Of a stretch of DNA of 64,000 bases, positions 20,037 to 30,978 are shown in pieces. Numbering within the stretch: position 1 is the stretch's first letter; every line of letters begins with the position of its first letter. The position numbers were made by a program, and so were the translations under genes. The notes beneath the pieces were generated by a model. The model was not told the origin of the DNA, searched no databases, and worked only from the letters and a program-made list of their open reading frames with translations. Origin of the DNA: Amoebidium appalachense (taxonomy: Eukaryota; Ichthyosporea); the NCBI GenBank assembly GCA_963693365.1, contig CAVNZM010000018.1, positions 1,426,001 through 1,490,000 on the forward strand, read 5' to 3'.

Positions 20037-21028
20037 TCGAATCTCACATCTTTCAATCAGTTCAAGAATCTCACATCTTTCAATCAGCTCAAGAATCTCC
20101 CATGGCCGATCACAATCCTTTTTACCCCGATGATAGGCACATCTTTCCTTGTCCGGCTTAGAATATATACACCTGCAAGTTTGAAGTGGCCAGCCCACCT
20201 ACACGGAAAGAATTGAAAGCATGTAAAACTTCTTTTGCTACGACACATCAAAAATGTGAAGAAAGACGAATACACAATGAAACAACGAATACACGAACAA
20301 ACGAATAAAGAATTGCTAACGAAGCAATGAACCAACGAAAAACGAACCATCACGAATACACAATGAAATAAAGAATTAACGACAAGCGAATGCATAGAGG
20401 AAATACGAAATGAATGCAACACAAAACAAAACAAAGTAACGAAGTTATCAAACGACAAAAAACGAAAAACGAAAGCAAAATGAAATGGAAATACGAAAAT
20501 GAAAGAACGAATGCACAACACTGCTTGGGTTGCAATGCACACAGCCCCCTCTATGTTACGAAGAAAAGAAAACCGTTGCCCTTGCGTGCATTGCGCTATT
20601 GCACACTGTCATCGTGTCCATGCCACCGCATGCACGTCCACACTCGCAAGCCAGATGCACGGCCACTTTCAGCACGAATGCATTTAAAGAAGAAGATAGT
20701 CGCTGTTCCTATAGCATTGAGGACATCAGGTGCTGTGAAAGTAGTTTTGCATGCATGCTTCGAATTTCTTGCTGTTTTCGAATACAGCATGCCCCATAGT
20801 TTAGCGCACAGGATGCACAACATGCGCATGAATGTATGCTGGCATGCCTAAACACATTACGAACACTGATATGCCTCATGTATGGCGGCCCTTCCTGGTG
20901 CCACGTCCTAACGAATTTGCACTCTTGGTGCACAAAAGGCATGTAATAAAGTCGATGCAGAACTTTTGTTCATGCATGTGAAAAACAAAGAAGGTGTTGG
21001 GTACGAATTTTAAGGTGATTGCCCGTCT

Positions 21029-21343
21029 GTGGCAATACTGTATAACATACCAATTACACTGTCAAGCCTTGCACTAGCTGCCGGCACACCCCCACCAGAA
21101 CAAAAGAATGTGGTATGGGCACCGCTCCCTCACAACCCCATCATACAGTGTCAGTATTTTGGCTGGAAGCCTTTCAGTTTCGAATTACGAATACCCTCCT
21201 TCACTACTGAAGAAAGTGACGTGGAAGACGAATACGAATACGAATGCAAGGTGTTGTTGACTAACACATCGGACCATCATGTGTACCTAGGCCCTGGTAC
21301 GGAGGTGACCATGTTATTCCCTTGCAATATGATGACACTGTAA
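21029..21343 (+). CDS. 104-codon conserved frame of N1, unrecognised
   Basis: The frame encodes a 104-residue protein with a central acidic stretch (ESDVEDEYEYE) and a C-terminal strand-rich part (LTNTSDHHVYLGPGTEV). The latter distantly recalls the NxS…GTxVAxL end of dUTPase-like or retroviral-type beta folds, but that is only a resemblance. The same frame is kept open in N2 with a 3-base length change and few substitutions. The remaining interior is full of stops. Function unknown; possibly a leftover of the parental pol. Confidence 0.35.
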   Translation: MAILYNIPITLSSLALAAGTPPPEQKNVVWAPLPHNPIIQCQYFGWKPFSFELRIPSFTTEESDVEDEYEYECKVLLTNTSDHHVYLGPGTEVTMLFPCNMMTL

Positions 21344-22589
21344 CAATTTAGCACGTGCATACCCCACCAATGGGCACATGCGGGAGACAACCCCACAAGC
21401 TGCCTTATTGGGCACCTCTGCTAAAACGAATATTCTTCTCACGAAGGAACAGAAGAATGCCACGAACACGAACCACACACTCACCAGGCAGCTACTTACA
21501 TCTAATGTATGTAAGAAGTAGGGTGTGTGAACGGGGTAACTTCATGAACACCAACACGAAAGAAAGCACAGCACAAAGCAGTTCCACGAATACGAATGGT
21601 TTTGGTATTCCACATAACGAACAGAACCTACAGTAGGGCCACCTACAAATGAAGCAGAGGATGGGGCACCATCCAGACCTGCACTGGAGGATATGAAAAC
21701 ACGAAGCGCGCTCACGAAGTTGCTTAGAAAGGGCGACTGTGACGACTTTTCTTTTTAGGCCAAGCCTCCAGAAGAATGTATTATGCCTGGAATCCCCCTG
21801 CTCAACGAAAATGGCTGGCAAATGGGATACGAAAACTGCTCACGAATGGAAGCATGTGTTTTCTGAAGAAGGTTTGCTTTGCCTACCCTCTTCTTATGAA
21901 TTATGAACCGGGTTTTTACTGGTTCGAATTCTGACGGGCTGATATATTTCTTTATGTCGCCCAACGAAGAGCACTTGGGCATTTTTATTCATGTTTTTCC
22001 CAGCTCCGATGATGCAGGGTTAAAGCTGAAAGGAAAGAAGTGCTATTTGTTCATGAAAGAAGTGGCTTTTCTGGCCATGGCGACTCGCTTTATAATCTTA
22101 AGGTAGAACCGGGATAAGGAGCAGTGGCTAAGCCTTGAAGCTATCCACCACTACCTGAGCTACGAAATGACCTAAGGCTTGAGTTATATTCATTATCGAA
22201 TGTTTGGTATGATCATTCATCCACACAACTAAATTACTCGCAATTGAAAACGAATCTGCGGGAGTTTCCTAAAAAGGAAAAACACCTAAAAAAGGAAAAT
22301 ATTACTTCTACAGAAAAAGCCAAGCACAGAGACGAAGCGAACAATTCGCACGCACACTCTGCAACAATCTTCGCCACGAAAATGAAAACACAGAAGAATG
22401 CTGCATGAATTTGTGTTTTGGCAAATGAAGAAGTGCTCATAGACGTGCACAACTCTATTCCACCGTCCTTGCTCTGTTCTGTCCAGCAGCTCGGCACACA
22501 CAAGAATTCTCGCTGAAGGTTGTTTATCGCCTCTCAGCCTGGTGGTTTGCTTGTCTAACGACACCACCAGGCTCCCGACAAGGGGGGAG

Positions 22590-23069
22590 TGTAAACAACT
22601 GTGCACATGAACTGTACATGTTTACTAAAGAATGTGATGTACTAGCACACGATTCGTGCTTTGTCACGAATATCACATAAATATTATGTCCGCACCAATA
22701 GGAATCAATCTTACCTAAGAAATGAACCATATATGGTTCTACCGCTGCATACCACATAAACGAAGTGGACCAATAAGATGTTTGCATAAATAGGACGAAG
22801 GTCTGACTGGCTCGGACCGCACCAGAATCACGAATGGCATGTTGCCACCCGCGCTGGCCGCGGATGAACCAATCCTGGGCCTTGATCCGAAACCTGGGGG
22901 CTATATAAGAAAGCCGTCCCAGTACGGGGATCACATCAGTGAAGTCTGAGACAGACTGAGTCGGCCCATAGTAAAAGCAACCTGGCCGCGTGTGCCTTTC
23001 TACCCGTTCTCTGTCTTTATTTTGATTCAGTTGTACTCTGCCTTATCCTAACTAGTCCAACTGTTTACA
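22590..23069 (+). repeat. N1 3' LTR
   Basis: 480 bp, identical to the N1 5' LTR as far as I can read; preceded by the purine tract ending GGGGGGAG. Confidence 0.93.
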
Positions 23070-23190
23070 GGTGGGCAACGGGGGGTGGAGAAGGTTGCCT
23101 ACCCAATTCACCTCCGGCCGTGCCACCGGGCCGGGTGCCTCCTGATAACATGTGTGGGCACGAAGGGCATGTGAGTGGGACACGAGGCGG
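23070..23190 (+). other. Host gypsy sequence (121 bp) between N1 and N2
   Basis: This short island is part of the interrupted gypsy element. The TSD GGTGG of N1 is at its left end and the TSD GGCGG of N2 at its right end (23186-23190). It has no stop in the frame that leads into RT. Confidence 0.8.
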
Positions 23191-23670
23191 TGTAAACAAC
23201 TGTACACATGAACTGTACATGTTTACTAAAGAATGTGATCTACTAGCACACAATTCGTTCTTTGTCATGAATATCACATAAATATTATGTCCACACCAAT
23301 AGGAATCAATCTTACCTAAGAAATGAACCATGTATGATTCTACCGCTGCATACCACATAAACGAAGTGAACCAATAAGATGTTTGCATAAATAGGACGAA
23401 GGTCTGACTGGCTTGGACCGCACCAGAATCACGAATGGCATGTTGCCACCCGCGCTGGCCGCGGATGAAGCAATCCTGGGCCTTGATCCGAAACCTGGGG
23501 GCTATATAACAAAGCCGTCCCAGTACGGGGATCACATCAGTGAAGTCTGAGACAGACTGAGTCGGCCCATAGTAAAAGCAACCTGGCCGCGTGTGCCTTT
23601 CTACCCGTTCTCTGTCTTTATTTTGATTCAGTTGTACTCTGCCTTATCCTAACTAGTCCAACTGTTTACA
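23191..23670 (+). repeat. N2 5' LTR
   Basis: 480 bp, TGTAAACA to TGTTTACA; carries the N2-specific variants (for example GATCTACTAG where N1 has GATGTACTAG). Confidence 0.93.
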
Positions 23671-24740
23671 TTGGCGACCGCGGCAGGACACTGTTATACA
23701 TTGCCAACTGTTTACATTGGCGACCGCGCAGTTCAAGAATCTCGCATCCTTCGAATCTCACATCTTTCAATCAGTTCAAGAATCTCACATCTTTCAATCA
23801 GCTCAAGAATCTCCCATGGCCGATCACAATCCTTTTTACCCCGATGATAGGCACATCTTTCCTTGTCCGGCTTAGAATATATACACCTACAAGTTTGAAG
23901 TGGCCAGCCCACCTACACGGAAAGAATTGGCATGTAAAACTTCTTTTGCTACGACACATCAAAAATGTGAAGAAAAACGAATACACAACGAAACAACGAA
24001 TACACGAACAAACGAATAAAGAATTGCTAACGAAGCAATGAACCAACGAAAAACGAACCATCACGAATACGCAATGAAATAAAGAATTAACGACAAACGA
24101 TTGCATAGAGGAAATACGAAATGAATGCAACACGAAAACAAAACGAAGTAACGAAGTTATCAAACGACAAAAAACGAAAAACGAAAGCAAAATGAACTGG
24201 AAATACGAAAATGAAAGGACGAATGCACAACACTGCTTGGGTTGCAATGCACACAGCCCCCTCTATGTTAGGAAGAAAATAAAACCGTTGCCCTTGCGTG
24301 CATTGCCCTATTGCACACTGCCATCGTGTCCATGCCACCGCATGCACGTCCACACTCGCAAGCCAGATGCACGGCCACTTTCAGCACAAATGCACTTAAC
24401 GAAGAAGATAGTCGCTGTTGCTATAGCATGTAGGACCTAAGATCTTATGAAAGTAGTGTTGCATGCATGCTTCGAATCCCTTGCTGTTCTCGAATACAGC
24501 ATGCCCCATAGTTTAGCGCCCAGGATGCACAACATGCGCATGAATGTATGCTGGCATGCCTAAACACATTACGAACATATGCCTGACTCATGTATGGCGG
24601 CCCTTCCTGGTGCCACGCCCTAACGAATTTGCACTCTTGGTGCACAAAAGGCATGTAATAAAGTCGATGCAGAACTTTTGTTCATGCATGTGAAAAACAA
24701 AGAAGGTGTTGGGTACGAATTTTAAGGTGAATGCCCGTCT

Positions 24741-25058
24741 GTGGCAATACTGTGTAACATACCAATTACACTGTCAAGCCTTGCACTAGCTGCCGGCACA
24801 CCCCCACCAGAACAAAAGAATGTGGTATGGGCACCGTTCCCTCACAACCCCAGCATACAGTGTCAGTATTTTGGCTGGAAGCCTTTCAGTTTCGAATTAC
24901 GAATACCCTCCTTCACTACTGAAGAAAGTGACGTGGAAGACGAATACGAATACGAATGCAAGGTGTTGTTGACTAACACATCGGACCATCATGTGTACCT
25001 ACTAGGCCCTGGTACGGAGGTGACCATGTTATTCCCTTGCAATATGATGACACTGTAA
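24741..25058 (+). CDS. 105-codon conserved frame of N2, unrecognised
   Basis: Counterpart of the N1 frame at 21029. It keeps the acidic EDEYEYE stretch and the LTNTSDHHVYL segment with one extra Leu codon (a 3-base difference). Function unknown. Confidence 0.35.
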   Translation: MAILCNIPITLSSLALAAGTPPPEQKNVVWAPFPHNPSIQCQYFGWKPFSFELRIPSFTTEESDVEDEYEYECKVLLTNTSDHHVYLLGPGTEVTMLFPCNMMTL

Positions 25059-26293
25059 CAATTTAGCACGTGCATACCCCACCAATGGGCACATGCGGGA
25101 GACAACCCCACAAGCTGCCTTATTGGGCACCTCTGCTAAAACGAATATTCTTCTCACGAAGGAACAGAAGAATGCCACGAACACGAACCACACACTCCCC
25201 AGGCAGCTACTTACGTCTGATGTATGAAAGTAGTAGGTGTGTGAATGGGGTAACTTCATGAACACCAACACGAAAGCAAGCACAGCACAAAGCAGTTCCA
25301 CGAATACGAATGGTTTTGGTATTCCACACAACGAACAGAACCTACAGTAGGGCCACCTACAAATGAAGCAGAGGATGGGGCACCATCCAGACCTGCACTG
25401 GAGGATATGAAGATACGAAGCGCGCTCACGAAGTTGCTTACAAAAGAAAGGGCGACTGCGACGACTTTTCTTTTTAGGCCAAGCCTCCAGAAGAATGTAT
25501 TATGCCTGGAATCCCCCTGCTCAACGAAAATGGCTGGCAAATGGGATACGAAAACTGCTCACGAATGGAAGCATGTGTTTTCTGAAGGAGGCTTGCTTTG
25601 CCTACCCTCTTCTTATGAATTATGAACCGGGCTTTTACTGGTTCTGACGGGTGATATATTTCTTTATGTCGCCCAACGAAGAACACTTGGGCATTTTTAT
25701 TCTGTTTTTCCCAGCTCCGATGATGCAGGGTTAAAGCTGAAAGGAAAGAAGTGCTCTTTGTTCATGAAAGAAGTGGCTTTTCCGGCCATGGTGACTCGCC
25801 TTACAGTCTTAAGGTAGAACCGGGATAAGGAGCAGCGGCTAAGCCTTGAAGCTATCCACCACTACCTGAGCTACGAAGTGACCTAAGCCTTGAGTTATAT
25901 TCATTATCGAATGTTTGGTATGATCATTCATCCACACAACCAAATTACTCGCAATTGAAAACGAATCTGCGGGAGTATCCTAAAAAGGAAAAATTCCCAA
26001 AAGAAAAATACTACTTCTACAGAAAAGCCAAGCACAGAGACGAAGCGAACAATTCGCACACACTCTGCAACAATCTTCGCCACGAAAATGAAATCACAGA
26101 AGGATGCTGCATGAATTTACGTTTTGGCAAATGAAGAAGTGCTCATAGACGTGCACAACTCTATTCAACCGTCCTTGCTCTGTTCTGCCCAGCAGGTCGG
26201 CGCACAAGAATTCTCGCTGAAGGTTGTTTATCGCCTCTCAGCCTGGTGGTTTGCTTGTCTAACGACACCACCAGGCTCCCGACAAGGGGGGAG

Positions 26294-26773
26294 TGTAAAC
26301 AACTGTACACATGAACTGTACATGTTTACTAAAGAATGTGATCTACTAGCACACAATTCGTTCTTTGTCATGAATATCACATAAATATTATGTCCACACC
26401 AATAGGAATCAATCTTACCTAAGAAATGAACCATGTATGATTCTACCGCTGCATACCACATAAACGAAGTGAACCAATAAGATGTTTGCATAAATAGGAC
26501 GAAGGTCTGACTGGCTTGGACCGCACCAGAATCACGAATGGCATGTTGCCACCCGCGCTGGCCGCGGATGAAGCAATCCTGGGCCTTGATCCGAAACCTG
26601 GGGGCTATATAACAAAGCCGTCCCAGTACGGGGATCACATCAGTGAAGTCTGAGACAGACTGAGTCGGCCCATAGTAAAAGCAACCTGGCCGCGTGTGCC
26701 TTTCTACCCGTTCTCTGTCTTTATTTTGATTCAGTTGTACTCTGCCTTATCCTAACTAGTCCAACTGTTTACA
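26294..26773 (+). repeat. N2 3' LTR
   Basis: 480 bp, identical to the N2 5' LTR by eye; preceded by GACAAGGGGGGAG. TSD GGCGG follows at 26774-26778. Confidence 0.93.
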
Positions 26774-26806
26774 GGCGGTCCGATACACTCACCGATCGAC
26801 CAATCA

Positions 26807-27883
26807 ATGTGTGCCGTTGATCATGAAAAACCCCCCCCCCCCCCGCAAAAAATTTCGGAAATTTCGGGTGGGGGTGCACACGATGCCGGCCAGGCTCCCC
26901 ACGGTTTTGATTGGAATAGGGTGCCTCAGAGTATGCTTCCAGATGTCAAGAAACTATTAGAAGCACACTCTCGTTGCTTCATCACTACGGACCCCGACGA
27001 ATTTCCTCAGATTAAAGGATTCACCATGCACATAGACACGGGAGATAACCCACCGATTCGATTAAAACAGTGGAGGTTGGAACAAGTGAAAGAGCAGGCC
27101 GCAAAGGAGATCGTGGAGGATATGTGTCGTAGAGGGCAGATGGAACAAGCACACAGTCAGTATAATTCACTCACCTTCGTAATACGAAAACCAAACGGAA
27201 AATACCGTCTGCTGACTGATTTTCGTGCTCTTAACAAGCAAATTCGAAAATCTGCCTGGCCCATGCCCAACTTGCAACAACAAATAGAGAAGTTGGCTGG
27301 GTATAAGTATTTCTGTAAAGCTGATATGTCGGGTGCCTTTTACCAAATACTGCTAGACGCTGAGTCACGTGAAAAAACAGGATTTTCTGTGGCTGGTGTG
27401 CAGTATCGTTATTGTGTGGCACCACAGGGGCTCAGTACTTCCCCATCCCAGCTAGCATCTATCATGACACAGATTTTGGCCCCTCTGGCCGATGACGTGG
27501 TGGTATATGCCGATGATTTAGCTGTGGGTGCACACACCGAAAAAGAATTAATACAGAAGCTTGACCGACTTTTCACCCGTCTCGGTGAATATGGTGTTAA
27601 GCTCGATGGGGCAAAGACATACATTGGGCTTACGGAAATACCGTTTTTGGGTTGGATTGTAGGTGTGAATGGCATTCGGCCCGACCCGAAAAAGGTTCAG
27701 GCAGTGAAAGATTGGCCGGTACCAAACACACTACATCAACTCCGGGGTTTTCTGGGTATTACTTCGTATCTCCGCCGTCACATTTTAAAATTATGCAGAG
27801 CGAGCCCGACCCATGAATGCCGAGTGTTACGGAGAAAAACACCGACGGTTAAAATGGACGGACGAATTAGATCGCTCGTTTAA
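26807..27883 (+). CDS. Reverse transcriptase of the gypsy-type element
   Basis: Ty3/gypsy RT: LTDFRALNKQ (about 27215), KADMSGAFYQI (27320-27350, first catalytic Asp), a region with APQGLSTSPSQ, YADDLAVG (about 27505-27528, the catalytic Asp pair), FLGWIVG, and the end motif LRGFLGITSYLRR. After about 27790 this frame loses similarity and the RNase H part continues in another frame, so a one-base shift lies between 27780 and 27815. The start given is the first ATG of the open stretch; the natural product would be part of a polyprotein entered from protease. The N2 element ends 33 bp upstream. Confidence 0.88.
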   Translation: MCAVDHEKPPPPPQKISEISGGGAHDAGQAPHGFDWNRVPQSMLPDVKKLLEAHSRCFITTDPDEFPQIKGFTMHIDTGDNPPIRLKQWRLEQVKEQAAKEIVEDMCRRGQMEQAHSQYNSLTFVIRKPNGKYRLLTDFRALNKQIRKSAWPMPNLQQQIEKLAGYKYFCKADMSGAFYQILLDAESREKTGFSVAGVQYRYCVAPQGLSTSPSQLASIMTQILAPLADDVVVYADDLAVGAHTEKELIQKLDRLFTRLGEYGVKLDGAKTYIGLTEIPFLGWIVGVNGIRPDPKKVQAVKDWPVPNTLHQLRGFLGITSYLRRHILKLCRASPTHECRVLRRKTPTVKMDGRIRSLV

Positions 27884-29042
27884 AGATTTAAAATCGGCGT
27901 TATCGGAGGAAGTGCTTGCCCTGCCCGATCTTTCCCCCACGGGGGGTCAGTTTCTTATTCGTTGTGATGCTAGTCGGTTCTCGGAAGGGGCTTGCCTGTA
28001 TCAAAAACAAAAAGATGGCAAGTTCCGCACGGTGGCATATGCCTCCCGGATGTTTCAACCTACCGAACGTAGGTGGAGCAACATCGAACGAGAAACGCAT
28101 GCAATCTATTGGGCACTGAAAGAGTTTAGGGTGTACGTGTATGGTCGAGTGAATACTATTGTAGAAAGTGACCATAAGCCCTGTCTTTCTCTTAAAGGTG
28201 TCAAACGGATAGCAAACGAACGGATGCAACGGTGGGCTTTGGAAATGCAGGAGTATGATTTCGATCTATACTACCGTCCTGGCCCTACCATGCACGATGC
28301 TGATGGGTTAAGCCGTATAGGATATATTCTGCATGAGAACGAAAACATACCACTGGAAAGGTGGGATGTGAAAAAGGAATTACAAGAGGTTCTCACAGCA
28401 GATTTATCCGAGCTTAGCTCGAAACCAGCCGAAGTGTTTGTTGATTGGGGTGATGCACTCGAATTCACACACATTTTCGATCCAGACCGCTTGAAATGTG
28501 CACAAATTTCTGCACTCAGTCAAGCCGGCCTGCCCTCCCTTTCTGCACTCGGTGGTGCCGGCTATCAGAAGGAAGCAATTATGATGGCACAGGGGGGGGA
28601 CAAAATGTGTAAGGATATAATCACGTGGCTACGGTGGCTTGCCTCCCTCGATGCCGAGGCCAAACGGGAATGGCAGGCAGGGGGGGAACGAGCTGCACAC
28701 GGTCTTAATCTTGAGTATTTCGGATACAAAAAGGTTAAGAAAATAGCACAAATGTGTGTGATAGAGGATGACGTGCTTTATCATGTGGCTAAGGATGGTC
28801 GTCGTTGCCTGTATGTGCCCGAAATCCTTCGTGCTGATTTATTAAGAAGTGTGCACGACGGGGGGGCTCATACTGGCATTGAACGAACTTACGAAAGATT
28901 ATACAATTATTATTGGCCACGCATGCACAAAGATATCACTGCTTATGTGAATGTCTGCACACAGTGCCAAGGCCGTAACGATAACCCACACTTGAGAAGT
29001 AGGCCATTTGAACAGAGATACGAAAGAGATACGAAAATTTAA
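27813..29042 (+). CDS. RNase H and integrase zinc-binding region of the gypsy-type element
   Basis: The RNase H-like part has IRCDASRFSEGACLYQ (catalytic Asp near 27962), TVAYASR, ERETHAIYWALKEFRVYVYG and ESDHKPCL. A spacer with many charged residues follows, then the integrase HHCC domain HTGIERTYERLYNYYWP…CTQCQ (28865-28970). The frame ends at TAA near 29042, before the integrase core, which continues in a different frame two bases on. So integrase is split by a frameshift at about 29010-29050. Confidence 0.85.
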   Translation: MNAECYGEKHRRLKWTDELDRSFKDLKSALSEEVLALPDLSPTGGQFLIRCDASRFSEGACLYQKQKDGKFRTVAYASRMFQPTERRWSNIERETHAIYWALKEFRVYVYGRVNTIVESDHKPCLSLKGVKRIANERMQRWALEMQEYDFDLYYRPGPTMHDADGLSRIGYILHENENIPLERWDVKKELQEVLTADLSELSSKPAEVFVDWGDALEFTHIFDPDRLKCAQISALSQAGLPSLSALGGAGYQKEAIMMAQGGDKMCKDIITWLRWLASLDAEAKREWQAGGERAAHGLNLEYFGYKKVKKIAQMCVIEDDVLYHVAKDGRRCLYVPEILRADLLRSVHDGGAHTGIERTYERLYNYYWPRMHKDITAYVNVCTQCQGRNDNPHLRSRPFEQRYERDTKI

Positions 29043-29044
29043 AA

Positions 29045-29506
29045 ATGTTCTCTCGTGTTTCTGTTGACCTTATGGGTCCGTTCACAGAAACGAAAAATGG
29101 TAATACTTTCATTTGTGTGTTTATGGATATGGCAACGAAGTATTTAATCACTGTGCCCATCCAATCTAAGCATGCCGTTAATGTTGCACATGCACTCATG
29201 AATGTAATTTGCTATATACACGGCCCCCCTCGTACACTCTTGAGTGATCAAGGATCAGAATTTCTCAATGAGCTAATTGTTGAGATTTGCCGTATAGCAA
29301 ATATTGCACAAGTGAGCACCTCTGCATATCACCCACAAAGCAACGGTTCCAATGAACGGTCTCATAGATTTATTAATAATGCACTCTCAAAGTACGTTAA
29401 TTATGAGCACACTAATTGGGACACTCTGTTGCCGGTGGTTACACATGCATACAACACAACAACACACAAAATTTTGCAATGTACATACTTCTTTTTACGG
29501 TGGGGC
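29045..29506 (+). pseudogene. Integrase catalytic core, truncated at its C terminus by the 3' LTR
   Basis: This has the D,D-35-E core: SVDLMGPF (first Asp), LLSDQGSEF (second Asp), and HPQSNGSNERSHR (Glu). The final helix region is followed within a few codons by the LTR start at 29508. The C-terminal domain that normally follows, and any long polypurine tract, are absent; only GGTGGGGCG precedes the LTR. Because the LTR is complete, the loss must have preceded or accompanied this transposition. Confidence 0.82.
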
Positions 29507-29507
29507 G

Positions 29508-30118
29508 TGTGGTATATTATACCGGATATCTAGTATGGATGTACACAGGTTGAGATATACGCACACGTGTACATGTATATATACCACTGTGTTTGATCTT
29601 AGGTAGGCCAGTATGCATGTCTCCCCCCAGTCTTGTGCGCATGAGCAAGAAGTTAAACATATGTGCACGTGCAGCTTGCAGAATTATTCATGGGAAAACA
29701 GATATAATAGTCACATGGGACCGACACGTAGTAGAGGAACCATGAGCGTTAAGTTATAGTTTTATCATGGGAAAATATGCAAGTAGCCGTGAAGGTATGA
29801 CTGTGGAATGCATCGATAGTCAAGTACTGTCACCCGATTGGCTCACTAAGTTTATTGGAACCGTGATAGCCATGGGACAGAACCGTGAACCGTATGTGAT
29901 TGGCTCATAGCCAAAAAAGCACATACCAATGCGCATGTCTGAGCCGCTGTGCGAGCTCCGATATAAGGGCATGTCGGGGGCTTCAGAGCTCACTCAGTGT
30001 GCTCGGCTTACTAGGTGTAAGTAGGACTAGCACGTAACTAAGCAAAGCGTGGTCTAGTCAACCCCGTTCATTTATAAACATATTGTTTGTCACAGACACA
30101 CGATCATATTATACAACA
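29508..30118 (+). repeat. 3' LTR of the gypsy-type element
   Basis: 611 bp, one substitution relative to the 5' LTR; followed by the TSD GAAGG (30119-30123). Confidence 0.95.
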
Positions 30119-30484
30119 GAAGGTAATATGTATTTAGGTGTTACACATTTGCCAGTGCCAGCGGCCATTATATATAAAACGAGACATAAGGCTTAGTTTT
30201 TCAAGGTGTATGCTTTCATCGGGTCTAGTGTGACAGTCGTGTGGTATCTTTTTCCATTCGTTATATTGCGTAATTATTTTGTGATTATGTACATGTCTCA
30301 TAAGAAAGTGGCAGTCCAAAGTCACACGCACACTTTTGCGGGGTTTATTTGTATTTGTGCCCAGGGAAGAAGGAGAGAGAGAGGGGGAAGGAAAGATGGG
30401 AGAGGTGGGGAGGGGACAGGTCGGATAGAGAAGAGAGGGTGGGAGGGCAAATAATTCTTTAAGCGGCTTATGTGCTTATTGAAT
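30119..30484 (-). mobile_element. LINE A fragment (right part, minus strand) beyond the LTR element
   Basis: Continues the minus-strand LINE fragment from 15897. It encodes MRVTLDCHFLMRHVHNHKI-type C-terminal ORF2 sequence (matching plus-strand 41715-41945). From 30311 it is the inverted copy of 33735-33902 (C/T-rich and GGGCACAAATACAAATAAAC). Confidence 0.82.

Positions 30485-30978
<494 letters not shown>

Larger units (their letters stand above)
19477..23069 (+). mobile_element. Nested non-autonomous LTR element N1
   Basis: A 3593-bp element with 480-bp LTRs (19477-19956 and 22590-23069) that start TGTAAACA and end TGTTTACA. I see no difference between the two LTRs. A TTGGCGACCGCGGCAGGAC leader follows the 5' LTR as probable primer-binding site. 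A purine tract (ACAAGGGGGGAG) precedes the 3' LTR. The TSD is GGTGG. The interior lacks intact gag-pol. It holds decayed pieces, including an RT remnant (EEHLG, GLKLKGKKC, LFMKEV words near 21970-22080) and one 104-codon frame. It must be moved by proteins made elsewhere. Confidence 0.92.
23191..26773 (+). mobile_element. Nested non-autonomous LTR element N2
   Basis: Second copy of the N family, 3583 bp. LTRs at 23191-23670 and 26294-26773 (480 bp each, identical to each other by eye). TSD GGCGG at 23186-23190 and 26774-26778. Its LTRs differ from those of N1 at about 12 positions (around 2.5 percent), so N1 and N2 are separate insertions from two sub-lineages, not a local duplication. The interior matches N1 closely, with small indels. 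Confidence 0.92.
15898..30118 (+). mobile_element. Ty3/gypsy-type LTR retrotransposon carrying two nested LTR elements
   Basis: The element is 14.2 kb long with 611-bp LTRs (15898-16508, 29508-30118) that start TGTGG, end ACAACA and differ at one base. The target duplication is 5 bp. The order gag (zinc knuckle), protease (DTGAS), RT (YADD), RNase H, integrase (HHCC, then D, D, E) places it with Ty3/gypsy. Coding is broken by apparent frameshifts in gag, at RT/RNase H and inside integrase, and the integrase C terminus is missing, so it cannot encode its own complete machinery. Two 3.6-kb non-autonomous elements (19477-23069, 23191-26773) sit between protease and RT. Without them the element is about 7.0 kb. 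Confidence 0.93.
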
